Source: an uncultured Bacilli bacterium (lineage in GTDB: Bacteria > Bacillota_I > Bacilli_A > RF39 > UBA660). Taken from it: a stretch of 36,329 nucleotides of DNA. Below are positions 24,168 to 33,034 of the stretch, piece by piece. The translations under genes and the position numbers were made by a program. How positions within the stretch are numbered: the first letter of the stretch is position 1; each line of letters begins with the position of its first letter. The DNA lies in assembly GCA_944358945.1 (NCBI GenBank), contig CALVSH010000080.1:1-36329 (forward strand), read 5' to 3'. The notes under the pieces were generated by a model, which made no database searches, was not told the origin of the DNA, and was given only the letters and a program-made list of their open reading frames with translations.

Positions 24168-25613
24168 TTACTCACTAACCTCTTTTAGTTCACAATTTTT
24201 AACAGCTAAATATGCCTCTTCTTCATCATTAAAGTAAATAGTTTCATTCTTTAATTTTTCATAAGTTTCATTACCTTTACCTAATATTAAGACCATATCT
24301 TTATCTTTAGCCATATCAATTGCTCTTTGGATAGCCTTTCTTCTATCAAGTACAATTTCATAATTATCATAACTATCCTTTATATCTTTAATAATATCCT
24401 CACAAATATCTTTAGGATCTTCACTTCTAGGATCCTCATACGTAAATATGGCATAACTAGCATTTTTAACAACAACTTCTCCAACCTTAGGTCGTTTTAG
24501 ATAATCTCTTTCCCCTGCTTGCCCAATCACTACAATACTTCGGTTAATATCTAAAGTATGTACAAAATTTAAAAGTTTACTAATACCATTAGGAGTATGA
24601 GCATAATCTACCATAACATAATAAGACGTATGAGTATCTAACAAATCAAGTCTACCACTTATCTTAATATCTGAAATTCTCATCAAACAATCTTTAATAT
24701 CAACACCTAAACAAAGACTCGCAAGTAATCCCGCAGCAAAATTATATACATTAAAATCTCCAAGTAAAGGACTATCCACTTCATAAATCTCATCTTGATA
24801 TTTAAAATGAATCAAGGTATGCTTTGGATAAACCTTATAATCAACAATCACTAAATCTGCATCCTTATTCATTCCATAAGTAACAACTTTACCATTACTA
24901 GCTTCTCTTACTTTATCATAATAAGGATCATCCATATTTAAAACACAAAAACCATCTTTTTTTGTTTGTCTAAATAATTGTAATTTACAATCTACATAGT
25001 TTTCAAAACTACCATGAATATTTAAATGTTCTGAAGTAATATTGGTATAAACACTTAAATCAAATTCTAAAGTTTTAAGTCTTCCTCTAAAAAACGCTTC
25101 ACTACTAGCTTCCATAGCCACATACTTACAACCATGATCTAAAAACTCCCTAAAATAAGAATACAACAAATGAGTATCAGGAGTAGTATTAGGATTATCA
25201 CCAACAAATCCACGACAACTTCTACCATTAGTACCAATATAACCACATAAATCATCACCAATTAAAGTCTGCATAATAGTAGCAGTTGAAGTCTTACCAT
25301 CAGTTCCCGTAATACCTAAGACTTTAATCTCCTTATCAGGATAATCATAAAACCTCTGACATAAATAAGGAAGTTCTTTATTTGTATCATCAACTTTCAC
25401 AACAGGAACCGACTTATCTCCTACTTCACGACTCACTAAAACAGCACTAGCTCCATGTGAAATAGCATCATCAATAAAATCATGTCTATCAGCAGTAACT
25501 CCCATCGTACAGACAAATAAATCACCTTCACTACATTCTTTAGAGTTTATTTTTATTGCTTTTATTTCTACATCCGAACCACAATTAGGATACAATTCAC
25601 TAAGTTTTTTCAT
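24168..25613 (-). CDS. murE: UDP-N-acetylmuramoyl-tripeptide synthetase MurE
   Basis: This 481-residue Mur ligase adds the third residue to UDP-MurNAc-L-Ala-D-Glu in the cytoplasm. Domain 1 has KINSKECSEGDLFVCTMG. The ATP site is GITGTDGKTSTA (about 106-117). Family motifs are DNPNTTPD, AMEASSEAFFRGRL (SSxG/A), TNITSEHLNIHGS, the Lys of VDCKLQLF (carbamylated in the family), DYAHTPNGI and the GERDYLKRP motif. The specificity loop reads YEDPRSEDP, not the usual DNPR of meso-diaminopimelate enzymes or D(D/N)P(N/A) of lysine enzymes. Arg is kept, as in diaminopimelate-type and the Thermotoga enzyme, so the third residue is uncertain. The start follows AGGTGATTGT. It heads the run murE-ykgJ-nnrD-ART-like gene. 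Confidence 0.95.
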   Translation of the reverse strand: MKKLSELYPNCGSDVEIKAIKINSKECSEGDLFVCTMGVTADRHDFIDDAISHGASAVLVSREVGDKSVPVVKVDDTNKELPYLCQRFYDYPDKEIKVLGITGTDGKTSTATIMQTLIGDDLCGYIGTNGRSCRGFVGDNPNTTPDTHLLYSYFREFLDHGCKYVAMEASSEAFFRGRLKTLEFDLSVYTNITSEHLNIHGSFENYVDCKLQLFRQTKKDGFCVLNMDDPYYDKVREASNGKVVTYGMNKDADLVIVDYKVYPKHTLIHFKYQDEIYEVDSPLLGDFNVYNFAAGLLASLCLGVDIKDCLMRISDIKISGRLDLLDTHTSYYVMVDYAHTPNGISKLLNFVHTLDINRSIVVIGQAGERDYLKRPKVGEVVVKNASYAIFTYEDPRSEDPKDICEDIIKDIKDSYDNYEIVLDRRKAIQRAIDMAKDKDMVLILGKGNETYEKLKNETIYFNDEEEAYLAVKNCELKEVSE

Positions 25614-25997
25614 ACAATCACCTAATAGTTATATTTACTATTTCTTCCTTTCATCTAACTTTCTATTACTAGAACTATAAAATGTAACGACTTAAAATCA
25701 GGTAAAAAAACACCAATCATATAGTCAAAATCTTCTAGTACAACAACAACTATTATACAGGAAAGAACCAGAAAAAGAAATACTTTTCCCATACCATCTA
25801 AGGATATTATTTTATAAATACAAAATAAACCTGAAAGTAATATATTTTAGTAATTTTCTAATATAAACCTACTATTTCTACCATTTTCTAATAAAGAAAA
25901 AGATTTTATTACAATATACAGTAAAGAATATGAAAAAAAGATAGTTTTTCTTGATATCTCCTAGCATTTATTCTAAAATGTAAGAGGGTGAAAAAAT
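25614..25997. promoter_or_regulatory. 384-bp divergent intergenic region (murE / arginase family)
   Basis: No gene or structured RNA is recognisable. For the leftward murE there are two weak candidates: TTGTAC (25738-25743), 16 bases, TATGAT (25716-25721); and an isolated TATAAT at 25752-25757. For the rightward gene there is a good promoter at 25951-25979. The middle (about 25760-25940) is AT-rich, with a direct repeat of ATTTTCTAAT (25853-25862 and 25882-25891) and nothing else I can support. Confidence 0.5.
25951..25979 (+). promoter_or_regulatory. Promoter for the arginase-family gene
   Basis: TTGATA (25951-25956), a 17-base spacer and TAAAAT (25974-25979) precede the AGAGGGTG ribosome binding site and the ATG at 25998. 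Confidence 0.55.
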
Positions 25998-26900
25998 ATG
26001 AAAACATTTGTTGTAGGTGCTGGAAGCGACTTAGGAGTTCATATAGATGGAGCTCATTTAGGTCCTGTTCAGTTGATGAACGATTTAAAAGGATTTTATA
26101 AAGGAGAAAGTACTTCTTTCGTCCAAGATGAAAATATTATTAAAAGTAGAAATTTATCTGATAGAAGAAAAAATGAATATGAAATAGATAAATATAATAC
26201 AAAATTATATCAAGCAATACTTGAAAAAGTAAAAGAAAATTACTTTCCAATTACGATAGGAGGAGACCACTCGATTGCGGTAGCTAGCGCTCTAGCAAAT
26301 GCCAAGGTTCATGAAAATATTGGTATTATATGGATTGATGCTCATACAGACTTCAATACTTTTGATACTACTGTTAGTGGAAATATTCATGGACTACCAC
26401 TGGCTGCTATTACAGGATATAAAAATCACGAATTAAGATATTTCTTTGATGGTAATACAATTCAACCATCAAAGGCCGTAGTAATTGGCGCAAGAAGTAT
26501 TGATGACTGGGAACAAGATAATATCAGATATTCAGGTATAACAGTATTTACAACTGAAGATATCAAACAAAAAGGTGTTGAAGCTGTAGTAGAAGAAGCT
26601 TTTCGCATCGCTGGAGAAAAAACAAAAGGAATTCATATTAGCTATGACCTAGATGTCATTGATCCGGAAATAGCTCCAGGTGTATCAATACCAGAATTTG
26701 ATGGAATCACCGAAGAAGAAGCCATGAAAATAAACGAAACAATTATAAAGCATATAGACCAAGTAACTTCTTACGACTTGGTAGAATTTAATCCATTAAG
26801 AGATGAAGGCAGAAAAACAGAACAAATCGCCATCAACTTATTAGCACAAATAATAAGAGCTGCAGAAAATAAAGGAAAATTTACTCCTAAACAATACTAA
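25998..26900 (+). CDS. Arginase/agmatinase-family (ureohydrolase) protein
   Basis: This 300-residue ureohydrolase-fold enzyme has a complete binuclear manganese site: H91 (TIGGDHS), D114, H116 and D118 (WIDAHTDFN), and D217 and D219 (ISYDLDVIDP). SGNIHGLPL contains H131, at the place of the arginase catalytic His. Such enzymes hydrolyse a guanidino or formimino group from arginine, agmatine or formiminoglutamate, releasing urea or formamide. The NIHGLP and SIPEFDGIT segments favour an arginase-like over an agmatinase-like member, but the substrate cannot be fixed. It is a single-gene plus-strand unit with its own promoter and a strong terminator, standing alone among minus-strand genes. Confidence 0.9.
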   Translation: MKTFVVGAGSDLGVHIDGAHLGPVQLMNDLKGFYKGESTSFVQDENIIKSRNLSDRRKNEYEIDKYNTKLYQAILEKVKENYFPITIGGDHSIAVASALANAKVHENIGIIWIDAHTDFNTFDTTVSGNIHGLPLAAITGYKNHELRYFFDGNTIQPSKAVVIGARSIDDWEQDNIRYSGITVFTTEDIKQKGVEAVVEEAFRIAGEKTKGIHISYDLDVIDPEIAPGVSIPEFDGITEEEAMKINETIIKHIDQVTSYDLVEFNPLRDEGRKTEQIAINLLAQIIRAAENKGKFTPKQY

Positions 26901-26901
26901 A

Positions 26902-26934
26902 AGAGTTGTTAGAAAAAATCTAACAACTTTTTTT
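26902..26934. terminator. Strong bidirectional intrinsic terminator
   Basis: A perfect 10-bp stem AGTTGTTAGA / TCTAACAACT (26904-26913 with 26919-26928) and an A5 loop are followed by a T-run on the plus strand. It lies between the convergent arginase-family and beta-propeller-like genes. Confidence 0.9.
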
Positions 26935-27877
26935 ACTTTTTAATCTTCATTTTAGCAATATAATTTACCGAATCATGAGTATACCACTTATAATAATTAG
27001 AAGCACTTTCAAATAAAACATATAAACTATCATCAACAGATACGATAGCTTCACTCATCGGTGGTAAGCGATAATCCTTATTTAAAACACTAGAGTCTAA
27101 ATACCACAAAGGAATTTTTTTGTCATCAATCATATAATAATCATCATGTTCCTTTTCTAATACATTTTGAAACACTTTAATATTAGAAGACTGAAAACTC
27201 CAGAAAGATTGGCTAATAATAAACTCACCATCACTTGTAAAAGCAAGACCTTGTACCCTATCAGGAATAGAAATAACATATTGAATGTCCTCTAACATAG
27301 AACTATCATCTACGCTATATCCAGTCAACAAAGCATAATTTTTATCTCCACTACTAGTTTCTAAATCATGACCCGCCTTAGTAGGATATATTTTAGGATA
27401 ATAATACTCACCTACCCAGAAAATTCCATCATGATATCTCGCAAAATCAGCTTTCGTAAAAGTAGAAACAACATCATCATAAGAAACATTAGACATATCA
27501 CTAGATGCCATAAGATTCTCTAAAGAAAAACTATAAATACGATAATCATCCACCAACCAAAAAACATTATCATCAGTCGCAATACCACCAGTATGTCCTT
27601 TATAAGAAGAACCATCAGGATTAGCTAAAAACAAAGTCTTTACTAATTTACCACTAACAAAATCAATAAAAAACAAAACGGAAGCCCTATCTTTTTGAAA
27701 ATAACTAGATGTAATAATCATATTATACTTTTTAGAATAACACATTCCCTGAGGAATCGCACTTTCTCTTAAACCAGGTATCACTGTAAAAGGAGTAGAT
27801 AATTCTAGAAATTCTGAATATCTATTTTTAGAAACACTTGAAAACTTCGTCTGTTGTGTATAATAAATATTTTTCAT
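26933..27877 (-). CDS. Beta-propeller-like protein of unknown function
   Basis: From ATG 27877 (after GGTGAGATAT) the protein is 314 residues; an in-frame start 21 bases upstream lies in front of this site and is not preferred. No signal peptide or membrane helix is seen. Repeated blade-like segments are rich in beta-strand and Gly/Asp turns: IPQGMCYSKKYNMIITSSYF, GHTGGIATDDNVFWLVDDYRIYSF, YHDGIFWVGEYYYP, VQGLAFTSDGEFIISQSF and MSEAIVSVDDSLYVLFES. The pattern resembles SMP-30/NHL-type propellers, and the family is not otherwise recognised. It lies downstream of ftsZ but behind a terminator, with a promoter-like TTGATT, 16 bases, TGA-TATGAT overlapping that terminator. Confidence 0.75.
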   Translation of the reverse strand: MKNIYYTQQTKFSSVSKNRYSEFLELSTPFTVIPGLRESAIPQGMCYSKKYNMIITSSYFQKDRASVLFFIDFVSGKLVKTLFLANPDGSSYKGHTGGIATDDNVFWLVDDYRIYSFSLENLMASSDMSNVSYDDVVSTFTKADFARYHDGIFWVGEYYYPKIYPTKAGHDLETSSGDKNYALLTGYSVDDSSMLEDIQYVISIPDRVQGLAFTSDGEFIISQSFWSFQSSNIKVFQNVLEKEHDDYYMIDDKKIPLWYLDSSVLNKDYRLPPMSEAIVSVDDSLYVLFESASNYYKWYTHDSVNYIAKMKIKK

Positions 27878-27901
27878 ATATCTCACCAAGAAAATCATAT
27901 C

Positions 27902-27931
27902 AAAAAAAAGACTTCAAATCAAACTGAAGTC
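27902..27931 (-). terminator. Intrinsic terminator after ftsZ
   Basis: On the minus strand a GACTTCA/TGAAGTC stem (27925-27931 with 27910-27916) is followed by eight T-equivalents (27902-27909). It ends the ftsA-ftsZ unit before the beta-propeller-like gene. Confidence 0.85.
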
Positions 27932-27938
27932 CATATAA

Positions 27939-29060
27939 TTAATAATTCCTATCTCTTAAGAATGGTGGTAAATCAAAATCTCCATCATCAGAATCATTAG
28001 CATCCAACATTTCAGGAACTCCTTCACCAACGGAAGCACTTCTTCTACTAGGTGCAGCATTACTAAATACTGGTTCCTTAACTTCTGCTTTTGCTTTAGC
28101 TTGAGCATTCTTTTTATCAAATCCAGTTGCGATTACAGTAACGATAACCTCATCTGACAAGTTCTCATTAATAACAGAACCAAAGATTGTATTAATATCA
28201 GTATTGGCAGCATTACGAACAACTTCCGCAGCTTGTTCTGCTTCGAATAATGTTAAGTTAACTCCACCGGTAATATTAATAATTGCATCTGTAGCCCCTG
28301 TAATTGGTGTTTCCAAAAGTGGTGATGAAACAGCCTGTTTAGCAGCCTCAATAGCTCTATCTTCTCCCATACCAATACCAATACCAATAATAGCATGTCC
28401 ACTTTGTTCCATAACAGCTTTAACATCTGCAAAATCAAGGTTAACAAGACCTACAACAGCAATCAAATCTGAAATAGATTGAACTCCTCGACGAAGAACA
28501 TTATCAACCTCTTTAAATGCTTCTAACATTGGTGTAGTCTTGTCAATAATTTCTCTCAATCTATCATTAGGAATAACGATTAACGTATCTACATGTTTTT
28601 TTAACTCATCAATTCCTTGTAATGCATTATCCATTCTTCTCTTACCTTCAAAAGAAAATGGTTTAGTAACAATCGCAACTGTTAAAGCACCAAGTCCTTG
28701 AGCAATTTCTGCAACAATAGGTGCAGCACCTGTACCAGTACCTCCACCCATTCCACAAGTAATAAACACCATATCAGCACCAGCTAAGGCATCTTCTAAT
28801 TCTTTTTTAGACTCCACTGCAGCTTCTTTTCCAACTTCAGGCTTAGCTCCTGCACCAAGTCCATCAGTTAATGAAGCACCAATTTGAATCTTAACATCTG
28901 CCTTAGAAGAATTTAATACTTGTAAATCCGTATTAGCAGCAATAAATTCAACACCTTTTACTCCTGATTCTACCATTCTATTAACGGCGTTTCCACCACC
29001 GCCACCTAAACCAATAACTTTGATTTTAGCTAATTGATCTAATTCTAATCCACCTATCAT
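27939..29060 (-). CDS. ftsZ: Cell division GTPase FtsZ
   Basis: The 373-residue tubulin homologue polymerises into the Z-ring at midcell. The GTP-binding domain has [15 protein letters not shown] (about 15-29), NTDLQVL, the tubulin signature [19 protein letters not shown] (about 99-117) and the T7 catalytic loop [11 protein letters not shown]. The C-terminal domain ends near residue 318. A short variable linker (about 320-358) leads to the conserved tail peptide [10 protein letters not shown], which binds FtsA and other partners. The start follows AGGAGGACTAGGT, a near-perfect ribosome binding site. It lies 12 bases downstream of ftsA, in the classic order. Confidence 0.98.
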   Translation of the reverse strand: MIGGLELDQLAKIKVIGLGGGGGNAVNRMVESGVKGVEFIAANTDLQVLNSSKADVKIQIGASLTDGLGAGAKPEVGKEAAVESKKELEDALAGADMVFITCGMGGGTGTGAAPIVAEIAQGLGALTVAIVTKPFSFEGKRRMDNALQGIDELKKHVDTLIVIPNDRLREIIDKTTPMLEAFKEVDNVLRRGVQSISDLIAVVGLVNLDFADVKAVMEQSGHAIIGIGIGMGEDRAIEAAKQAVSSPLLETPITGATDAIINITGGVNLTLFEAEQAAEVVRNAANTDINTIFGSVINENLSDEVIVTVIATGFDKKNAQAKAKAEVKEPVFSNAAPSRRSASVGEGVPEMLDANDSDDGDFDLPPFLRDRNY

Positions 29061-29072
29061 ACCTAGTCCTCC

Positions 29073-30302
29073 TTAGTTATCAAAAAAATGTCCAAACACT
29101 TTACTAATAATATTATCATTATTGATTGTCTTATCGTCAGGAGACATCAAAGTTTGAACATCACTTTCTGATATCATACTGACATTTTTTCCTCGTAAAG
29201 ACATCTTATCATCAAAATATTCTATCGCTCCAAGCACACTACTATATCGATTATGTCTCAGACCCATTGTATTAATATTACAAACCTTAGCATTTAATCC
29301 AAAGACAGACTCCACAATATATTGAAATCCTGCCATCTCACTAAGGCCACCTGTTACTATTATATAACGTATTTCTCTATTTGTTAAGTTTTTTATTTCT
29401 TTTTTCGCTAAATTTAAAATTTCATCTAACCTAGCTTCTACAACTTTAGAAATACCCACTTGAGAAATCTCTTTTTCTTCCTCTCCTACTGAAACAGTAA
29501 CACTATCATTACTATCTGCATAAACCTGCATACTAACAGCAAATTGCTCTTTTAATCTTTTAGAATCGGCCTCTCTTATTTTAAAAATATAAGTAATATC
29601 CCGATCCACATTATGACTTCCAATAGGAATAGTTGCATTCTTTATCTGTATTCCCTTATTAAAAACGGAAACATTGGTAATATCTTCACCAATATTAATG
29701 ATAGCTCCTACTTCTTTTTGAAGTCTCGCATTACGAACTGCATAATAATCTCCTGTAGAAGTGAAACAAACATCAATAGCATCTAATCCACTAAGTTTTA
29801 ACACCTCTAAAATCCGATATAATGGTTCCTTAGGTAAAGTAGCAACAACCACCTTCACCTCAAGCATACTACCTCGCATTCCCTTTGGATCAAGAATACC
29901 TTCTTCCTCATCAACCGTAAAATTAATAGGCACAGCCGTAACCAATTCTTGATTTTCCTCTATTCGACCAATCAAGGCATCTTTTAACACCCGTGATACA
30001 TCATCACCAGTAATAACACCATCTATATCAATAGAACCAACGGCAATATCCAACATACATCCAGTAGGAGGAACTACAGCAATCGCCTTAATAATTTTAA
30101 TGCCCAACATATCATCAACTTTTTTTAAAGCAGCCCTCACACTAGAAACACATTTCTTAATATCAACTACCTGTCCCTTAGAAACACCATCACTAGGGCT
30201 ATGAACAGACGCTAAAACATGAAATTCATCTTGTAGCTTTTCCAAAACAACAACTTTAATACTATCAGTGCCTAATTCAATTCCCGTATATACTTGACTC
30301 AT
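29073..30302 (-). CDS. ftsA: Cell division protein FtsA
   Basis: This 409-residue actin-like protein tethers FtsZ to the membrane. ATG 30302 is chosen because GGGAG lies nine bases upstream and MSQVYTGIELGTDSIKVVV is the normal FtsA opening; the frame stays open for 33 codons upstream across the promoter. Phosphate-binding motifs include IELGTDSIKV, GAIINIGEDITNVSVF and VTGGLSEMAGF. The SHS2/1C insertion (PPTGCMLDIAVGSIDIDGVITGDDVSRVL) is present. The C-terminus ends NIISKVFGHFFDN, an amphipathic membrane-targeting helix. A good promoter directly upstream serves ftsA-ftsZ. FtsQ and other wall-cluster genes are not adjacent. Confidence 0.96.
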   Translation of the reverse strand: MSQVYTGIELGTDSIKVVVLEKLQDEFHVLASVHSPSDGVSKGQVVDIKKCVSSVRAALKKVDDMLGIKIIKAIAVVPPTGCMLDIAVGSIDIDGVITGDDVSRVLKDALIGRIEENQELVTAVPINFTVDEEEGILDPKGMRGSMLEVKVVVATLPKEPLYRILEVLKLSGLDAIDVCFTSTGDYYAVRNARLQKEVGAIINIGEDITNVSVFNKGIQIKNATIPIGSHNVDRDITYIFKIREADSKRLKEQFAVSMQVYADSNDSVTVSVGEEEKEISQVGISKVVEARLDEILNLAKKEIKNLTNREIRYIIVTGGLSEMAGFQYIVESVFGLNAKVCNINTMGLRHNRYSSVLGAIEYFDDKMSLRGKNVSMISESDVQTLMSPDDKTINNDNIISKVFGHFFDN

Positions 30303-30327
30303 GAAAGCATCTCCCATCTTAAATTCA

Positions 30328-30356
30328 ATTATACTATAAAAGAAAAAAATCGCCAA
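30328..30356 (-). promoter_or_regulatory. Promoter of ftsA-ftsZ
   Basis: The minus strand has TTGGCG (30351-30356), a 17-base spacer and a perfect TATAAT (30328-30333), 25 bases before the ftsA ATG. It separates division genes from the upstream glycosyltransferase array. Confidence 0.65.
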
Positions 30357-30369
30357 GCATTTTGACAAT

Positions 30370-31695
30370 TTAATTTTTATAATAAATCGCAAAATCCTCA
30401 TAAGAATCGACTTTTTTATAAGAATCCATTACATATTCTACAATCGCTTTATTAAATTGATTATATGGATTATCATTACGATAAAAAACTAAATTAACAA
30501 TAATATAAACATCATCCATATTTTTTATTTTATTTATCATTTTTTCATCCCCATGATAACCAAAGTTACCATCCATAAAAAGATCAAAATAAGTAATATC
30601 CTCTCCTCTACTAGTTTTATACTGCATAGCATTAGGGGATAAAATCAACTTATTATCATATTGATCAAAAAACTCAAAATATTCAATAGATTTCTGATAC
30701 TCTTCTTTAGCACACAAAGTATACTGAAATCCTAAAATATCAGAAGCCCAGACTGGTTTTAGTAAAACACAAAAACTAATAAACAACAAAACAGAATATA
30801 AAACAGATAAAAAAACTATTAACCCATAATAATAATTTTTCTTAATAGGAATAAAATCTAATATTTGTAATACAAAACAAATAGAATAAATCGCAAAATG
30901 ATGAAAATCAAACAATGGAATCATAAAACTAAATCCCATAATCAAATAACAATTATGAATATCTTTTTTATTCTTTATAGTGATAATAATCTGAATAATC
31001 AAAAGAAAAATACTAAAAAAGAAAGATAGAGAAAAAGGACGACTATTATCACTCGAAAAATCTAAAAGTCCTAAAAAACATAAATCAATAAATGGATATA
31101 AAGCATCATTCCATAAAAGATAAATAAGAAAGATAGTACAAGGAACAACTACTCCCACCGCTCTACGTAACAATTTTTTAAAATCTCTAAAATAATAAAT
31201 AATAGAAGGAATAATTAGAAATAATCCAAATGTATGCTTACTCAAAATTGCACATCCTATTACAAAACCAATTAAATAATCTTTATCTGGATATTTTTTT
31301 TCTAAATATAAAAGAACTATTAACATAAATAATGCCATAAAATTATAAGTAGCATTAATTCCTAAAAAGTTAAATAAACAAATACAAAGTAATAAAATAT
31401 AAGTTTTCTTACCATACATTTCAAATAAAAAATAAAACATAATAGTAACTAAAATACTCTGTTCAATAACAAACATTAAATAATTATCAAATATAAACAA
31501 CCCTAATGACATAACGAAAACATATAAAGGCGTAGAAATAATATTAAAATCCAAATAAGGAATCTGCCCATTAACAATAGCGTGACTAAACGCATAATTA
31601 TTAAGTGGATCACCATAAGTATTAGAAAATCCAAAAAACTCATAAATGCAAAAAACAAAGATAAAAATAAACAAATATCGTATCCACTTTTTCAT
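30370..31695 (-). CDS. GT-C-type membrane glycosyltransferase-like protein (array copy 5)
   Basis: The 441-residue protein has about ten membrane helices and a soluble C-terminal domain (about 325-441). The first extracytoplasmic loop carries D29 (YGDPLNNYAFSHAI) and D49 in IPYLDFN, the layout of catalytic/metal Asp residues in the PMT/ArnT (GT39/GT83-like) superfamily. Helix-loop motifs DYLIGFVIGCAILSKHTFGLF and FIDLCFLGLLDFSSDNS are shared with the other four copies. The C-terminal domain has ITYFDLFMDGNFGYHGDEKMI. It would transfer a sugar from a lipid carrier to an extracytoplasmic acceptor; donor and acceptor are unknown. It starts two bases after the previous gene with GGAGGAG upstream and is last before ftsA. 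Confidence 0.8.
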   Translation of the reverse strand: MKKWIRYLFIFIFVFCIYEFFGFSNTYGDPLNNYAFSHAIVNGQIPYLDFNIISTPLYVFVMSLGLFIFDNYLMFVIEQSILVTIMFYFLFEMYGKKTYILLLCICLFNFLGINATYNFMALFMLIVLLYLEKKYPDKDYLIGFVIGCAILSKHTFGLFLIIPSIIYYFRDFKKLLRRAVGVVVPCTIFLIYLLWNDALYPFIDLCFLGLLDFSSDNSRPFSLSFFFSIFLLIIQIIITIKNKKDIHNCYLIMGFSFMIPLFDFHHFAIYSICFVLQILDFIPIKKNYYYGLIVFLSVLYSVLLFISFCVLLKPVWASDILGFQYTLCAKEEYQKSIEYFEFFDQYDNKLILSPNAMQYKTSRGEDITYFDLFMDGNFGYHGDEKMINKIKNMDDVYIIVNLVFYRNDNPYNQFNKAIVEYVMDSYKKVDSYEDFAIYYKN

Positions 31696-31697
31696 AC

Positions 31698-33023
31698 TTA
31701 CTCCTCCAATACATAAACTTCATAAAAATCAACAGTTTGAATTTTCTTACCATGTTCTAAAACATATTCCAAAACCATAGGATCCGTCTGATTATGAACA
31801 GTCTCATTGGGATTAATTAAAAATAAAGTATCATCATCCGTCTTCTTAACTTCAGCAAGTAACTTTCTACTTCCCTGATACCCTAAATTTCCCTGATTAA
31901 TTAAATCCAAATATCCAACATCTTTATCATTTATAATTTTAAAATAATAAGAATCAGAACTTAAAAACAAAATTTCTCTATCTTTATTTTTATTAAGAAA
32001 ACGATTCATCTTTTTTGTAAATTCTAATCTATCATGATTAATAAATCTCATCTCAAAATGATTAACTGTATTCGGATAATAACGCATATCAAAATCGTTA
32101 TTTATTGCTGTAATAAAAGCTAAAACCAAAACACAAACAATACTAAGAACAGCATAATTAACATATTTTTTCTTGGTATTTTTACAAACTAATAGTAAAA
32201 ATGCCCAGAAAGCATAAATCAAATGAAATAAATCAACAATTGGTACAACAATACTATAAAAACATAAAACATAATAATTAAGAACATCTTTAGGGTTTTT
32301 CTTTATATAATAAATGGTAAATAAAAGGCTAATAAGAAAGAAAACCATATAGATATTAAAAATTTCACTATTACCAGAAAAATCAAATAATCCTAAAATA
32401 CATAAATTAATAAAAGAAGAAAAACTATTTGTAGTAATCAAATAAATAACAAAAACTAAAATAGGTATCAAGCATCCTACTACTCTTTTTAAAAACACTT
32501 TCTTTTCTTTAAAATAATACAAACTTGGAAAAAGCAAACATAATCCAACCGTATGCTTTGTAAGAATAGTAATACCTAACAAGAAACCTATCAAATAATG
32601 ACTCCATGAATATTTAGAAATTACCTCTTTTTCCATATAACACAACAATACCAATAAAATAAATAAAAATAAATTATAACTAGGAAAAGTAGCATTCACT
32701 GGAAAAAAGAAAAACAAGAAAAATAACCACATCTTATCCTGATACATCTTCTCTAACAAAAATAAACACCCGGTTAATATCAAAGCGTTAGTAATATGAA
32801 AAACTAACATACTTGACCCAGACAAATAAAATGGTAAAGACATAAGCCATGGATAAAAAGGAGGTATTATCATGTTAAAATCCACATAAGGAAGTAGTCC
32901 CTGATACAAATTATTACTAAATCCATAATTCCAAATCTCATCTAAATTAATAGGACTACAAACAAGATTAAAGATTAAAATTACTAAAAAGATAAAAACA
33001 TATTTAATTACTTTCTTTATCAT
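31698..33023 (-). CDS. GT-C-type membrane glycosyltransferase-like protein (array copy 4)
   Basis: The 441-residue paralog opens with a membrane helix (8-25) and then NLDEIWNYGFSNNLYQGLLPYVDFN (D28, E29, D48). The DE pair at 28-29 is closer to the classic GT-C DE motif than in the neighbours. Shared blocks are HYLIGFLLGITILTKHTVGL, FINLCILGLFDFSGNS, and a C-terminal soluble domain with VGYLDLINQGNLGYQGSRKLL and VLEYVLEHGKKIQTVDFYEVYVLE. The start follows AAGGGAG. As in the other copies, sequence divergence is high in the membrane helices while the two loops and the GNxGYxG motif are kept, suggesting related but not identical sugar or acceptor choice. Confidence 0.8.
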   Translation of the reverse strand: MIKKVIKYVFIFLVILIFNLVCSPINLDEIWNYGFSNNLYQGLLPYVDFNMIIPPFYPWLMSLPFYLSGSSMLVFHITNALILTGCLFLLEKMYQDKMWLFFLFFFFPVNATFPSYNLFLFILLVLLCYMEKEVISKYSWSHYLIGFLLGITILTKHTVGLCLLFPSLYYFKEKKVFLKRVVGCLIPILVFVIYLITTNSFSSFINLCILGLFDFSGNSEIFNIYMVFFLISLLFTIYYIKKNPKDVLNYYVLCFYSIVVPIVDLFHLIYAFWAFLLLVCKNTKKKYVNYAVLSIVCVLVLAFITAINNDFDMRYYPNTVNHFEMRFINHDRLEFTKKMNRFLNKNKDREILFLSSDSYYFKIINDKDVGYLDLINQGNLGYQGSRKLLAEVKKTDDDTLFLINPNETVHNQTDPMVLEYVLEHGKKIQTVDFYEVYVLEE

Positions 33024-33034
33024 AACTAACTCCC

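Noticed and set aside
25922-25960. Small A/T hairpin before the arginase-family gene as a terminator or riboswitch
   Set aside because: The stem is only A-U pairs (GAAAAA with TTTTTC) and it overlaps the promoter; no recognisable riboswitch core.
28204-28482. Open frames on both strands overlapping ftsZ (28204-28482 plus, 28253-28447 minus)
   Set aside because: Shadows of the highly constrained ftsZ coding frame; low-complexity Ile/Pro or Leu/Val translations and no start signals.
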